In this document: positions 9,334 to 20,759 of the stretch, piece after piece | Layout of the letters: every line of letters begins with the position of its first letter | Numbering within the stretch: position 1 is the first letter of the stretch | NCBI GenBank assembly: GCA_000310025.1 | Contig: FN649751.1 | Coordinates: forward strand, 1,893,271-1,957,270 | Length of the DNA: 64,000 nt | Direction: 5' to 3' | Origin: Ectocarpus siliculosus | Lineage: Eukaryota > Sar > Phaeophyceae > Ectocarpales > Ectocarpaceae | The notes under the pieces: generated by a model | Databases searched by the model: none | What the model saw: only the letters and a program-made list of their open reading frames with translations | What the model was told of the DNA's origin: nothing | Translations under genes and position numbers: made by a program

Positions 9334-12300
9334 ATGACTGAGAAAGGAAAAGAGGACGGCTCCGTCGCCGAAACCTTGGAGGAGAAGGTGCAGGAGCTGG
9401 TAACGGACGCGAAAGAGGAGACGGGTGGTTCCACCTCTGCTGCCGGCGTTTTAGACACTCTGAAGGGAGGCTTTCAGACAGTTACCGGCGGGGTGGGAAT
9501 GGTCTGGCAAACGTTGGGCGAATGGAAAGATCAAGGTATAGAGTGTACCTGCGGGTGGTATACGTACCGCTATAGAATGTTTGTCGCGGTTCATAGAGGA
9601 ACAAACTGTTGTCGGGTCGGGTCAAGTTTGTAATTTAGCACAGCAGCAGCCTTCTATCCATTCCACAGGAGTCAACCAGGGCTTCTTTCGGAGGTGAAGT
9701 GTGCTGTGTGTTATATCATGTTGGCGAGCTTTCCTTGTTGGTATATGGGGCAGTCTGTGTAGTCGTGCTTTCCTCGGTCTAGTCATTGCAAAAGTCCAAG
9801 GTCAATTTGTGCGATAAATGTACATGTGATAAGTCTGCGGCAATCAATAACGGTTGTTGTGCAGCAGGATGTGCGGGCCCTGGGAATGGCGCAGCCGCAC
9901 AGCAGTACAAGTAGCGGTATTGAAAGTACAAGGTGCACACTTCTACCTTTTGTGTATCTCGACAGCGCCTCCAAATTCCATGATCTGCGTGTGACTCTGA
10001 ATCGCCATGTTGCTATCCGTGCTCTCTAGGCCCGGTATGCGGTACAGCAGTAGTTGTCCCTGCTCAGCGCTGGTATGTGCCCACGCAGAAAATTGACCGG
10101 CAACATGTAGTCTATACCCACGGGCATGTACCGGCAATATTCAAAGTACAGATCCACTTGGTGAACTGCGGTGTTTGCCCGCCGAAAACACCGGCACTAT
10201 AAACCGGCACCATTAAACAGGGACACCTGTACTGCTTGTACTGCTGTGGATACCAAACGTTGCACAAGATATCACACCCCCTGGACCGATTTTCAACGCT
10301 CGATTACTCCGACTTGTTTAAATTTCAGCAGAAACAGTAGTGGTATTTTGTGGCGGTGCCGAAAATGGAGGGAGGCGTTGGAACCGTCTCGTCGAGAGCT
10401 TTCCGAACACGCGTCATTTGTTTTCGGCATCTCCTTCGTCGTGGAGTAATCGGGCCTTGAAAATCGGTCAAGGGGGTGTGGTATCCTATCCAACCTACGG
10501 TAGGCAGGCTGTAGGAAGTCCAACGTGCAAGTCCATGCTCAACGACTGCCGTGTTGGCGAAGTGACAGAGCCGACCGCTGGGTTGCGTGCATCCCCAACC
10601 CCCATTTGGAACCGACCCTTACTCCCAAGCAGTTGCAACGAAGGTTAAGGTTAATAATTACATGTGCATATAACACTCAGTGGGCCCGTGTGCATGTCGT
10701 TGGTCGCAAATGGGAACGGAGGGGCCCAAGATACAATGGACGGAAAATGAAGTGAGATTGAAGTGGGGTGCACATCGAGGGAGGGAGCCACCCGCCGGGG
10801 GCGGGGCTGTACTGTACCACATCGAGCCAACACCACTGCTCATGCCTTAGGTGTTACTCGTGAACCTCCTAATTGTTTGTTTGTTCACGTCAGAACGGAG
10901 CGTCGGGTGTGGATGCCTTAAGCAGGGTGTTCTTCCGTCTGGGGAAAGAGTTTTTTTTTGCTGGTCAAGCGTGTTGCTCTTCGCCGGCATCACTCTGTCT
11001 TGTTTAACCGTTTACTTCCTGCCTCGCCCAATGCTTGAATTTGACCAAAGAGCCAACATAAAACCCCCAATGAACAGGAACTCCGTTGAGAAAAATGTTC
11101 AAGACGGCACGGTTGGACATAGAAGATACCGCAGCGAAGGCACGAGAGAGGGCCGCCTGCAGGCAGACGAAGATGAGGGAGAACATGCAGAAGATGGCCG
11201 AGGAGAGGCAGGCGCGTTTCAAGGAGTTCGACAAGTCAGGGGGTGAGAGCAAAAGAGAGAGATAGAGGCGCACGCCGTTGTTGTTGTTGTTATGGTTGTT
11301 GGTCGTGGTAGCAGTAGCGGTAGTGGTAGTGGCCGTTGTTTGTGGTAAAATGGCGTGGGTGTTGGTAGTGTGCTGGTGGAATGTTTGGAGCCCATTTCTC
11401 AAATGGCAAGGACTAATTACCGGTGAGTTTTTGACATCTACATATCTTTATATCTCCGGCACGGTACACAAATTGAGGTAAACACACCCCTGCTTGTTTT
11501 CGCTCGCTCTTTGTGAAATGCGGCTACTGTACGCAGCGCGGAGCTCACGAGTGATGAACAGGCGCCGTTCGCTGACTGTCTGCCCTGGCTCTCTCCTCCT
11601 CCTCCTCCTCATCATTATGGCCTTTTGCGTGTTGTCGGCGTCGATTATGATCGGACGTTGATCGCTTTCTTTGCGGATGGCCTTGTCGCGTGTCTCTGTT
11701 GTTTTTATGCATGTACACCTCTATCTGTCTGTCAGCGCTGACAAAATGCTCGGAGATAAAGAAACAACACCCCGAGCTCGTGGTCGGGGGCTTCACGCTC
11801 GCAGTGGCCCTGCCTTCGGCACTCGGTGAGCAAGCTACCTATGGCACCTACCTACCTGCAAGTGCTGTGGTAATATAGAGATGGCACACTTGTAGAGGGG
11901 GCAGGCTCTGTTGCTTTTCAGTGTTGTGTCATTTACGGATTGTATCACCGCCTGGAAGGTATGTAGTGTTTTTCGAGCTCGTGATGAAGGGCGATGCGCT
12001 TGCTTGCGGTGGCTCTGCCGTCCGTGCGGAATGGGTAAGCAAGGGATCCATGGGGTTAGCCCGACATTGCTGTCGCGTTTACTGAGGCATTTTGTCATTT
12101 TTTACGGCGCTTCTCGAACGGTAGAACTTTACAACTTACCTGCGTGCTGGCGTTGGGCGCGCTTCTTGTCACCACTGCTGCTACGTGCGCCGGAAAACGA
12201 CACGTGTGAAGGACCTACTTCTCTTTGACCGGATGTAGACAACAGCCTCGCCTGCTTCATTTGTTTCTTTGGAAAGAAAGAAAGAGTGTTCCATACCATT

Positions 12301-13015
12301 CCTCGTCAGCGTGCTTGTGTGGGTGGCTGCCTCCGCCGCACAGCAATAACCGACACATGAAACGGGCGTTGTTCTTTCTCTTTTTCTTCGTAAAAACGTT
12401 CCAGCCGGACGGCGGGCGTTCTTCAGGAACGGTGCGAGAGCTTTGGTGCTGTCGTCTGCCGTGGTGTACGGGGGAGCATGGATGAAGCGGCGAGGCCTCA
12501 CACCGCCTCAACTCGTAGGGAGCGATGACAGCGAGGCCCCGCGACCGCAGTGATACGCCGATCGAGTCTTTCACACTAAGCACGATATGTCTGCTGCAAG
12601 TCGGAGGGAAGGAGGGGTTGGGGTTCGGGCAGAGAGGGGCGTGCAGGATTTCATGGCCTTCTCTCTCGCGAAGAGGTCATGTGTTGGAGGGAGAGGTGGA
12701 GGGACGGAGGGACAGGGGCGGGGAGGAGATGTGCTTCCCGCGTACATCGGCATGCACCAATTTGGTGAGAGTGAACAACCGATATCTTCTTGTGCAGGTC
12801 ATGGGCTGACCTGCCTACCAGCTCAATGATGAGAACGGTTCTCTTGCTCCGAAACCGAATGATTGACTGGAGGCTAAAAGGTTCGCCTTGGGATTCTGGC
12901 TATGCCGTTGTCATGGCAATTTCATTTTGCAGGAGTAGCAGCTCGCATTCGAGCATTTGATACCCACGTCGGGAATTTTGAACCCCAAAAGGGGCTTTTT
13001 TGTTGCACGTTGTGA
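9334..13015 (+). CDS. Small conserved-looking hypothetical protein (four exons)
   Basis: Proposed exons are 9334-9535, 11078-11242, 11736-11825 and 12933-13015. All junctions are phase 1 and give 179 residues. The first exon is Glu/Lys-rich and then Gly-rich (GGFQTVTGGVGMVWQTLGEW). The second is a charged helix, probably coiled coil (RARERAACRQTKMRENMQKM), ending FKEFDKSG. The third holds a hydrophobic stretch GGFTLAVALPSALG. The first three exons are well supported by codon character and splice sites. The last is chosen because it has a good acceptor (ATTTTGCAG|), the right phase and a stop, and is less sure. FKEFDKSG resembles the start of an EF-hand loop, but the calcium-binding remainder is absent. 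Family not recognised. The gene is divergent from the PA/PDZ gene, and intron 1 contains a MITE. Confidence 0.5.
10253..10500 (-). mobile_element. MITE with CCGTAGG-type terminal inverted repeats
   Basis: An element of about 248 bp, flanked by TA at 10251-10252 and 10501-10502. The right end is GGGGGTGTGGTATCCTATCC then AACCTACGG. The left end is a degenerate complement (ACAAGATATCACACCCCC at 10264-10281). The match continues inward: GACCGATTTTCAA with CGATTACTCC on the left answers GGAGTAATCG with TTGAAAATCGGTC on the right. The interior shares TCGTCGAGAGCTTTCC with the copy at 43500-43708, which is in the opposite orientation. It lies in intron 1 of the 9334 gene. Confidence 0.85.
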
Positions 13016-14837
13016 AGTTTATTTCTTTTTCACGAAAGTGTGTGCCCAAGAGAAGAGCTTGCGCCACCAGTAATGATCAAGCACTTGTCCTTCCGCTGTC
13101 GTTGCGATAGCTGGTTTTTCGTGGTACATTGTGGCACACTTGCTGCTGCTATTGACTGTTCATGTCTCCGTGGCTTGTTTGGCGTGGGGGGGGCGGGGGG
13201 ATCGCAGGGCCTTTCATCGCGTGTTCAAGCATACAACAAGTACACGGTATTTGGTTTTGGGGCTCTAGGGCTGGCCGGGAATAAAATTCCAGGACTATGC
13301 GACTCTTCGACGTCATGCGAGTCACAGAAGTGACTTTTCAATTGCGGAACGTGTGCTGCACGTGTCTGTTGGAGAGAACATGTGGGGCGGTCAGGGTGTA
13401 GATGATGCTCGACGTCAACAATGCTCGGATTCAAAATCCCAAGCGGTTTCAAAGGGCGCGTGATCGATAACCGTACACCTTTGTACCCATCAGCTTTTCT
13501 TTCTTCTTTCGTTCTTTCTTTCAGCACCGGTCCACCTTCTTTTCATCGCCTTTTCACGTGCTTGGATTGGTTCCACTGTACTTGTAGTCGTCGCCTTTTC
13601 TTCCACGACGAAATTGGTCCCAAACTGGATGAAGATACACATGCAATACTCTGTACGAGGAGAAGAAAGACATTGGACGACATGCGTGCGAAGGAATTCA
13701 TTGTGCCCTTCATTTGTCCCGAAGGACGTGGTCAAATTCCGATCCTTCGAAGGAGCGGATGCTACTCCCAGAAAAAATAAACCCATCATGATTTTGAGTT
13801 TTCGAGTCCGGTAGCGATTTCCCTGAGCTGACGAAAGCTGCGCACACGAGATCGCGGCGGTGCCTTAGCGCGACCTAGACCTCGGCTTTCTCTGTGGGGA
13901 TGTTCAAACGAAGCGACGTCGGTGCCGAAAGCAAGCTCTTTCTCAGAAAATATACAATATGCACACAAGGTAAGCTTCGAAACGACATTTACTCCACCTT
14001 CCGGCTATCTACTTGCGCCTAGCCCCGCCCGTTCTCGGCAGTATCATCGCTTTGGCGTGAATTAAAAATCCACGTAAATTAAGAAGCAACAGCTACACGT
14101 CAGCACTATCACCACTAAAAACTTGCAGCCTCCACTGCATGTGCAGACTCGGCTGTAGCAACAAACACCAACGAAGCTTGCGTCACTGAAAGGCAGGGCA
14201 CCCGCCCGCGAAAATAGAGACGTGCTGTGGGGGTAGCGGGAATTTCGTGCTTTTGGCCGCTGGCTCACTCCCTTTCTCTCAAAACCTCACCACACCACAA
14301 CACAAACATGTAATTTACTTACGTCAGCCATCCGCCATTGGCCTCCCCTCCCTCCCCCCCAACGTCAACCCCCAAAAGGACACAGTAGTCCCATCCGAAC
14401 TCTCAGAGCTTACGCGCGCTGTGCCAGCATATGCGCCTGTGGGGCGCCGGTCTGTTGCGGGCTCAAGTGCAACCCCGAGGAATAGACTACATATCTAGAG
14501 AAGGACTATATCCAGAGAACGAAATTGCCAGAGGGTGTTCATTCGTTCTACATGAATTAATCCCTCGCAGCTACAAACATACTACGCCCGCCACAGACCA
14601 GCGCCCCGCATTTGCATTCCGTGGCATTCGGCAACCACGTATAGCCCGGTCAAAGGCTGATGACGCCCTTCACGGGCTGGTAGAAGAGTTCCTCTCCAGT
14701 CGCGTGTCCTTCAGCGCGAAAAGGAAAACGTGCTTCTCTCGAGAGAAACCCGCGGTGACCTGCGCGAAACAAATGGTGACAAGGAAAACGTTCGGGTAGG
14801 GTAGGGTACATGTACAAGCCGGAGGGGGAGGGATGTG
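13016..14837. other. No convincing gene
   Basis: Several frames of 60-120 codons are open on both strands around 13421-13800, but none has both good splice signals and protein-like content. The minus-strand frame at 13500-13780 is the least unlikely. A CT-rich stretch lies at 13498-13525. Confidence 0.4.
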
Positions 14838-15650
14838 TTAACAAGCTGCTCCATGTTGCCATAAAAAATAAGGACCGACTGCTGTGACTGTGACCGACTC
14901 ATCCATGGAAGGGGTTACTGTTGAGTATTTCTGCCGGACAAAGGGATCCTGTGATTTTGTTAGTTTCTTGCATCCTACTGGTACCACATATTCACTCTTC
15001 CCGAGAAGAGCGCCGTGCGTGTGACAATCTTGGTGGGAGACATCGACATCGACCGTGCTTGCGGGCTGGCCCGTGGAATCACGGCGTAGATAGACTGCTG
15101 TGCACATGTCTATGGAGAAGAGTCAGGTGAAGCACCGCTTTGCACGGTGCGAGGTTCCTCGAAATTAATCGGTGCGATGAATACAGCAGAGCTTTTTGGG
15201 GTACTTGAGAAAACCCAACCAACGTTCGACTCCAACAAAAAAGTAGAAGAGACACAAGCTGTTGTCATGCAGGGGTGCTCGGCAGGGGCGATGAAAGGAA
15301 CCCCCTTTCACCGTTCTTCTCTTTGCACAACAACACTAGCATCGTCACAACACACAAAAACGAAAACCCAGAAGTTCAGTCTTCCTGGGCGCGCTTACCG
15401 CCCGCTTGTACAGAGATACACGAACTGAGCAAAATAGAATTCAGTCGCGTTTACATAAATAGTGCTCTCAGCGCACTCAACAACGCATCACCCATCACAC
15501 CTATTTAATCAACCGTTGGAAACAATGTACGCTGCTCACCGTGCATACGAAAACTTTGGGCTTGTCCGAGTTGTTCATCACTCGGGTGGGGAAGTCGAAC
15601 GTGGAAATGTCCAGATAGATGGGGTCTCCACTATCGTGGACGACATATCC
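14838..15650 (-). CDS. Possible 3' part of an unidentified minus-strand gene
   Basis: Two candidate exons have matching phase 0. The first, 15650-15549, has acceptor CTGCCGCAG| and donor TTTTC|GTATGC and reads GYVVHDSGDPIYLDISTFDF, ending KPKVF. The second, 15065-14838, has acceptor GGGCCAG| and reads VDVDVSHQDCHTHGALLGKS and onward to a stop at 14838. The first exon looks genuinely coding: it holds a dense beta-strand-like pattern and is bounded exactly by splice signals. The second drifts to lower GC toward its end. Upstream exons may lie at 15950-16130 (a hydrophobic frame) and 17092-17216, but phases do not join them cleanly. No family recognised. Confidence 0.4.
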
Positions 15651-16267
15651 CTGCGGCAGCATGACACCGGGGGAGTTGAGGGAAGGGAAAGGGTGGGGTT
15701 GGCGGGAGCGGAGAGGGGATGGGGGCTCGCTGACGAATTGGTGTACGTACCCCAACCGAACCGATTTGACGGCACACGATCATACCGGTCATACCATCCA
15801 CCCACGCTGTGCCCAACACATTTTACGTGGGGCAGTCGCTGCTGCTGCTGCTGCTGCGACGTAGTCTGTGCCTGACAAAAAAAGGCGAAGCAAAAGGGAA
15901 GGGAATCCTGCTGGACCCAGCTTGGACTGAGAGTACGTTAACACATACGTGGGGTACCACGGTTGCTCCTCTTCAACGAAAACCTTTTCAAAACCAAATG
16001 TATTGCCTTCGAGGCACAGCCGAGGGTGTTCGTGTAACACGCACTGTTGTTCCAAAAAAATGGTGCGAAAGCCATGGACGTGCACAAGTATAAGGTAGAC
16101 TACAGCTGGGCCGATGGTCGCGAAGCTCACAAAACGAAGGGTCCGGGTACGCTAAGCACGCTGTTCCACTTTCCATCTCTTTGTGCTATGCAGAATCCAT
16201 GTGCTTGTGAGGAAAACTACTGTAACTATGCCCATTTTCCCCTCCCTCGCTCTCACGTTCAGGCCCA

Positions 16268-16416
16268 ATAGGAGGCGCGCCGCCAACCGCTTCGAGACCG
16301 AGGAGCAATGCCTCCGGAAGGCCATGACGACCTCCTGCTCCTCGAAAGGCTGGGTGCGAACACCCCGACCCCCCCCTGTGATTATCAACGGTTCCACAAA
16401 ATTACGGGCGGCACGG
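16268..16416. other. Coding-like segment, strand undecided
   Basis: Both strands look coding. On + an acceptor GTTCAG| precedes a frame containing RRRAANRFETEEQCLRKAM, with donor GGCACGG|GTGAGA at 16417. On the minus strand the frame reads PFEEQEVVMAFRRHCSSVSK and meets a donor near 16255. Neither fits in phase with a neighbouring exon. Confidence 0.35.
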
Positions 16417-17091
16417 GTGAGACACGGGTGTAGTGTAGTGTAGACTAGCGTAGCGTAGCTCAAGAAAATCATGGTACGTTCCAAATATCGTGAAACTGAA
16501 CTGGGAATTAGCATGCCTTTGTCCACGGGTCAAAACCTGATCCGAGGGTCAGGTCTATTACGTGCCCGGTAAACGTATAGGAAACGAAAACAAACGGGTT
16601 AGTTGGAACGACCCGCCAACATATCTGTCCATGACACGCGCGGTTGACCTAGACGGTGAAACCTGCCGGTCATGCCTTACAAATATTCCTGCAAAAAATG
16701 TAAATTTGAAGCAGACCCAGAGAAGGCCAACCAACGGTGGAAAAGCCAAACATATCACGAAAAAAAAACTACCGTAGCAGCTGCGCGTGTTGTTGCTAGG
16801 CAATGAAGGAAATCCATCGTACTTGTAGCAAGCATTTCGAACAAACACACGCACACACGTGTGCATACCACCCCCGCCTTCGAAAGACAGGACCCGCGAC
16901 AAACTGCCAAACACCCAGCCAGGCGGTCAAAAACGTGTCCCTCCTACAGTACCATCGACGTATGTATTGCTGTCCATCTGGTAGACATGTGGTGCATGTT
17001 GCATAGTCTAGGACATGTAGGAGGCGACATGTTGCACCCACCGCGATGGAAATGCGATGAATGGAATCAGAAATGCGAAGCTGGTACTCAC

Positions 17092-17216
17092 TCGCCGCTG
17101 CCTCACGGGGTGGATCCTGGTAGATGACGTCCAGGCCATCAAGCTTTCACCCTGAAAGGCCTGCCCAATGGCCATCCCCAGAAGGTCGAAGACTCTCGTC
17201 ATCTCGTCCGTTGCCC
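17092..17216 (-). CDS. Possible exon, unidentified
   Basis: A 125-bp segment lies between acceptor GGTCGGCAG| and donor CGGCGA|GTGAGT on the minus strand. It encodes 41 residues including RVFDLLGMAIGQAFQGESLM. It may be an early exon of the candidate minus-strand gene at 14838-15650, which would then be divergent from GET4. Confidence 0.4.
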
Positions 17217-17617
17217 CTGCCGACCCTCTTTTAGGAGAGCCTGTGTCGCGGTGATCTTCTTTCCCCAGTCATCCTCGCCAAAACAAAGACCTGGATTCTT
17301 TGCCTCAAAGATACAATACCCTAGTGAACGTTGCCTAGATCGTCTGGCTGTGAGTGACTATTGATCATTCTAGACTTGGCCAAGGGGGAGAAGCAGCAGG
17401 CCAAGAGGCAGTGCGCGGTGTCGCGGCTCATCATTCATGATATCCTTGGAACTTGGAAACGCGGGGAGGGGGGGGGGCGCGAATCGCTCTCTGTCTTATG
17501 TATGTACAACCATCATTGCGGAGCCCCCAGCCTACCACCAACACTACTTGACTCGCACACCGGCACCGTCCACAGCCCCAGCAACCAAGCGACGCTACTG
17601 CCAACGTACTCTGGGCT
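17217..17617. promoter_or_regulatory. Upstream region of GET4
   Basis: About 400 bp before the GET4 ATG, expected to hold its promoter and 5' UTR. A G8 run lies near 17470. A Lys/Gln-rich + frame around 17380-17460 is open but has no fitting splice partner. Confidence 0.3.
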
Positions 17618-20600
17618 ATGGCGGGGAGATCTTCAAGAAGCGGTGGAAATAGCAACGAGCGCATCCAGTTGCTGGTGGAACAAAAGCTCGGCGAAGGCCT
17701 GCAGTACGAGGCCTTGCAGCTATACCGCGGAGTAGTCTCCCGCAAGTCTGCACGAGGTAACGACAACGCGGCGCTCACCATCGCCGAGCAAGGGATAGGG
17801 GTTCTACTGGCTCGTGGCTACGCAGACTCGGCCACAGAGCTGGGCAATGTGCTGGTGGGTATCCTCAACGATCATGAGTTGCCGGTGACGGAAGAGCGCT
17901 TGGAATTGTTCAGGAGGGTCAATGCCAAATATGAGGATGCGAAGCGAGCAGCGGTTCTAGCTGAGGAGGACAGACGAACAGCGGCACAGGAAGGGCAGGG
18001 GGGGGTGGGGGAGGTGGAAGAAGGCAAGGAAGCTGGACGAGGGATGTACTCTGTTGGGGTATTGCAGGTGTGTGTGTTGGTGCGTTGTAAATTGTGCTCT
18101 TCGATTGGGAGTGCCTGTTACTCTATGTACTGCAAGTATCAGCGTCATGTCGGCCCACCACCCGAACACTATAATATCAGCGTCCGCACCGGTTGCCTGC
18201 TGTCGGAAGCAGGTGGCATGAGCACATCTCATGCTCTTTGATCAGCAGCGTGAGATGGTGCGGTAGGTATGTCTCCACTGCACAGCTGTTGTGCTTAGAA
18301 GCACAGCGTGGTATTACTGCTTTGCTTGTTGCATCCGGTTTGGTCATTAGCTGGATCTAGCCCTTTGCGAACCCCCGTGTGGCAGATCCACTTTATCGTC
18401 CTGTCGAGCAGTATGATCGGGACATTGGTCACCACATGCGATAGAATATGCTCAACTCCATGCGGATTTTTCTCAGGGGCGGTTCCTCAAGCTCGCGGTA
18501 GCCTGGACGGCCGCACGCGGGCAGCGCTTGAGCGGCGACCCCGGGCTGTGCGGTCTCCTGGGGCGTTGCCTTTGGAACGAAGGGGATTTGGAGCGCGGCA
18601 CAAGATATCTGGTGCTGGGGGAGCGTCCGCAAGAGCTCTGCGACTTGATTCTGCAGGATGTGTCTGATGCGAACGCTAGGTGTGTGTGACCTAGAGGCTC
18701 CCTCTTGGTGCTGGTTGTGGTGTGGTGTGGTGTAGGTGTTGATTTAGTTGGTGTCGTGTGTCGTGGTTGCTATCATAATCCTTTTGAGGATGCTGGTCGC
18801 AAGAATTGTGCCTGCTGGCCTTGCATGGTTCCTGCGGAAATGCAAGGCATGTGGTCTGCTCGTTTTTGTTCTGTTTTTTTTTATCTTGTGTATGATGTGT
18901 CGGAAGTTTTGGAATATCGGACTGTGACGACTTGATGAGCGAAATATATGTTCCCATGTTGTATCTGATGGTACCTGCTCTGCGCAGAGAGTTGGCGGTC
19001 GCGAAAGGTGTTCTGCAGTTCGCGAGCAAGGCGAGCCTGAGGGATGCGAACGCGCTATTGGCGGCATACAAGGTGAGATACTGCCAAAACGAGAGCGACC
19101 GGATCAGTAGTCGCGGCAGCAGCAACAGCAGCTCCTGATTCATGAGCCTTTGTTACCAAGCTTGAGAGAAAGAGCGGCCTAGGTGTGAACTCGGATTGCC
19201 GCTGGACATGAGAAGGGGCGGACAAAAGGGGGGGAGTGTTTGTGCGCCCTCGTTTCTCGTGTTTCCGTGGGCGATTGAATCGTTGGCACATTGTTGTGTG
19301 GCCATACGTATTTAAAGTATGGTGTCGCTTCCTCAAGGGATCGATTCGAATGGTGGGTCGTCGGCACAGAAGACCGCAAGACAAGTATTACATCGTTGTG
19401 CCTGTGCCACGCATACAACGAGCTTCACCACGAGTTGAGCAGTCACTAGGATTCTCCGCCAAGCTCGGCGGGCATGAATGTTCGAAACATGCGCTCGGCT
19501 GGTTTTGGATCGTCCTCATCATATGCTATGGCCTTGACTTCGCACCCCCACTCGATGGCGCTCCGCGAATCGTTTATCGCCCTACTCTTGCACGCTACGG
19601 TCTACGCACCGCCGTTGCGAATGGTTAGCGTTGTATTTGTTTTTTTCAGCTCTGCTCATTATTTTTCCCCTCTCTTGTGTGTCTAATACGCCAGACCCAG
19701 ACGGGCGGCAAGCAGCCGACCAAGGGAGTGCTGGGGTTTTGCGCGATGCTGCTCAAGACGTGCGAGTACGACGCGACGCCGGTGTTCCAAAAGCTCCTCG
19801 ACGCCTACCAAGCCGACCTCTCGAAGGACGAGGCCTTGTTCGGGGTGAGGTTCAGTTGATCGAAATTTCGAAGAGCTGTTCAAGAAGGGGTGTTGTGTTT
19901 GGGAGGCGCTGAGGAAAAGGATGCCGGTCGGCAGGGGGTCGCTCTCTTGCTGTATGTTGGAGGCGGGTTTTGGTTGAAAGGGGGGCGGGGGGGGCGTGTA
20001 CTCAAAGCTGTGCGTGCCGTAGTCGTGTAGACCATTGACCTCGCTTCCCTATAAAGCCGGGACGGAGCAGGTTTGTACGGGACCAGGGAAAGGGGGGGGG
20101 GGGGGGGAGGGGGGGCAAGACGGGGGGGAAAGGCACTGCGCACTTGCCTGTCTTCCTGGTGCAAGGCACATGCGCTTCGGCAGCTCTTCTATGCTTCTCG
20201 GCCATGTCGTGCTCGTGCTCATGCCAAAGTGGTTTTGACCACCACCGTGTTAAGATTCATGATTTTGCGACACTCGTCTGTGCCAGAGTTGCATCGAGTG
20301 ATTGTATTCTTGGTCGCGCTCTCTTTTGAGTGTCCACCGCACGTGACTGTGTGAGGTTTGGCTGCGAATGGCAAGCTGATAGCGGTGGAGGTAAGTACCA
20401 GTGTTCGTGACGATCAGAGGATCCCTAAACAAGTCCACCACCGTTCCGAATTTCCCCCTATACGTGCCTCTATGAATGCCTTTTTGTGGAGAGTTTCCAA
20501 GACAGCAACACTCATGGTTTTAACCCCCCACTAACACATTGGGCGCTTGCTCCCCCGGCCGGCCGCCTGTCTCCCGCTCGCCCCTCCATAACGCCCCTCG

Positions 20601-20759
20601 GCTTTTCCGTCGCGTTTCGCCCTCTCCACTCTCGGGGTTGGTTTGGAATCACACGTGCAGTCCGTGGAGAGCATAGCGATGACGTACTTCAACCTTAGGC
20701 TGAGACCGCCGTCCATGCTGGACAACATCATGGGCATGCTGGGAGGGATGCCCAAGTGA
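17618..20759 (+). CDS. GET4: GET4/TRC35 homologue, tail-anchored protein targeting factor
   Basis: Five exons: 17618 to about 18067, 18477-18679, 18988-19072, 19701-19844 and 20661-20759. They join in phase to about 326 residues, against 327 in human GET4. GET4 is the alpha-solenoid subunit that with GET5/UBL4A bridges SGT2/SGTA to the ATPase GET3, handing tail-anchored proteins on toward the ER. Family signatures seen: the N-terminal helical pair (EGLQYEALQLYRGVVSRK), RFLKLAVAWTAARG matching the family's FVKRALKWS region, REDLs-like WNEGDLERGTRYL, RELAVAKGVLQFASKASLRD, and a C-terminal SVESIAMTYFNLR followed by a Gly/Met tail like the animal protein. The end of exon 1 is uncertain: an earlier donor (GAG|GTGGAA) would remove a Gly/Glu-rich insert. 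The ATG at 17618 is the first in frame with good helical sequence after it. Confidence 0.9.
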
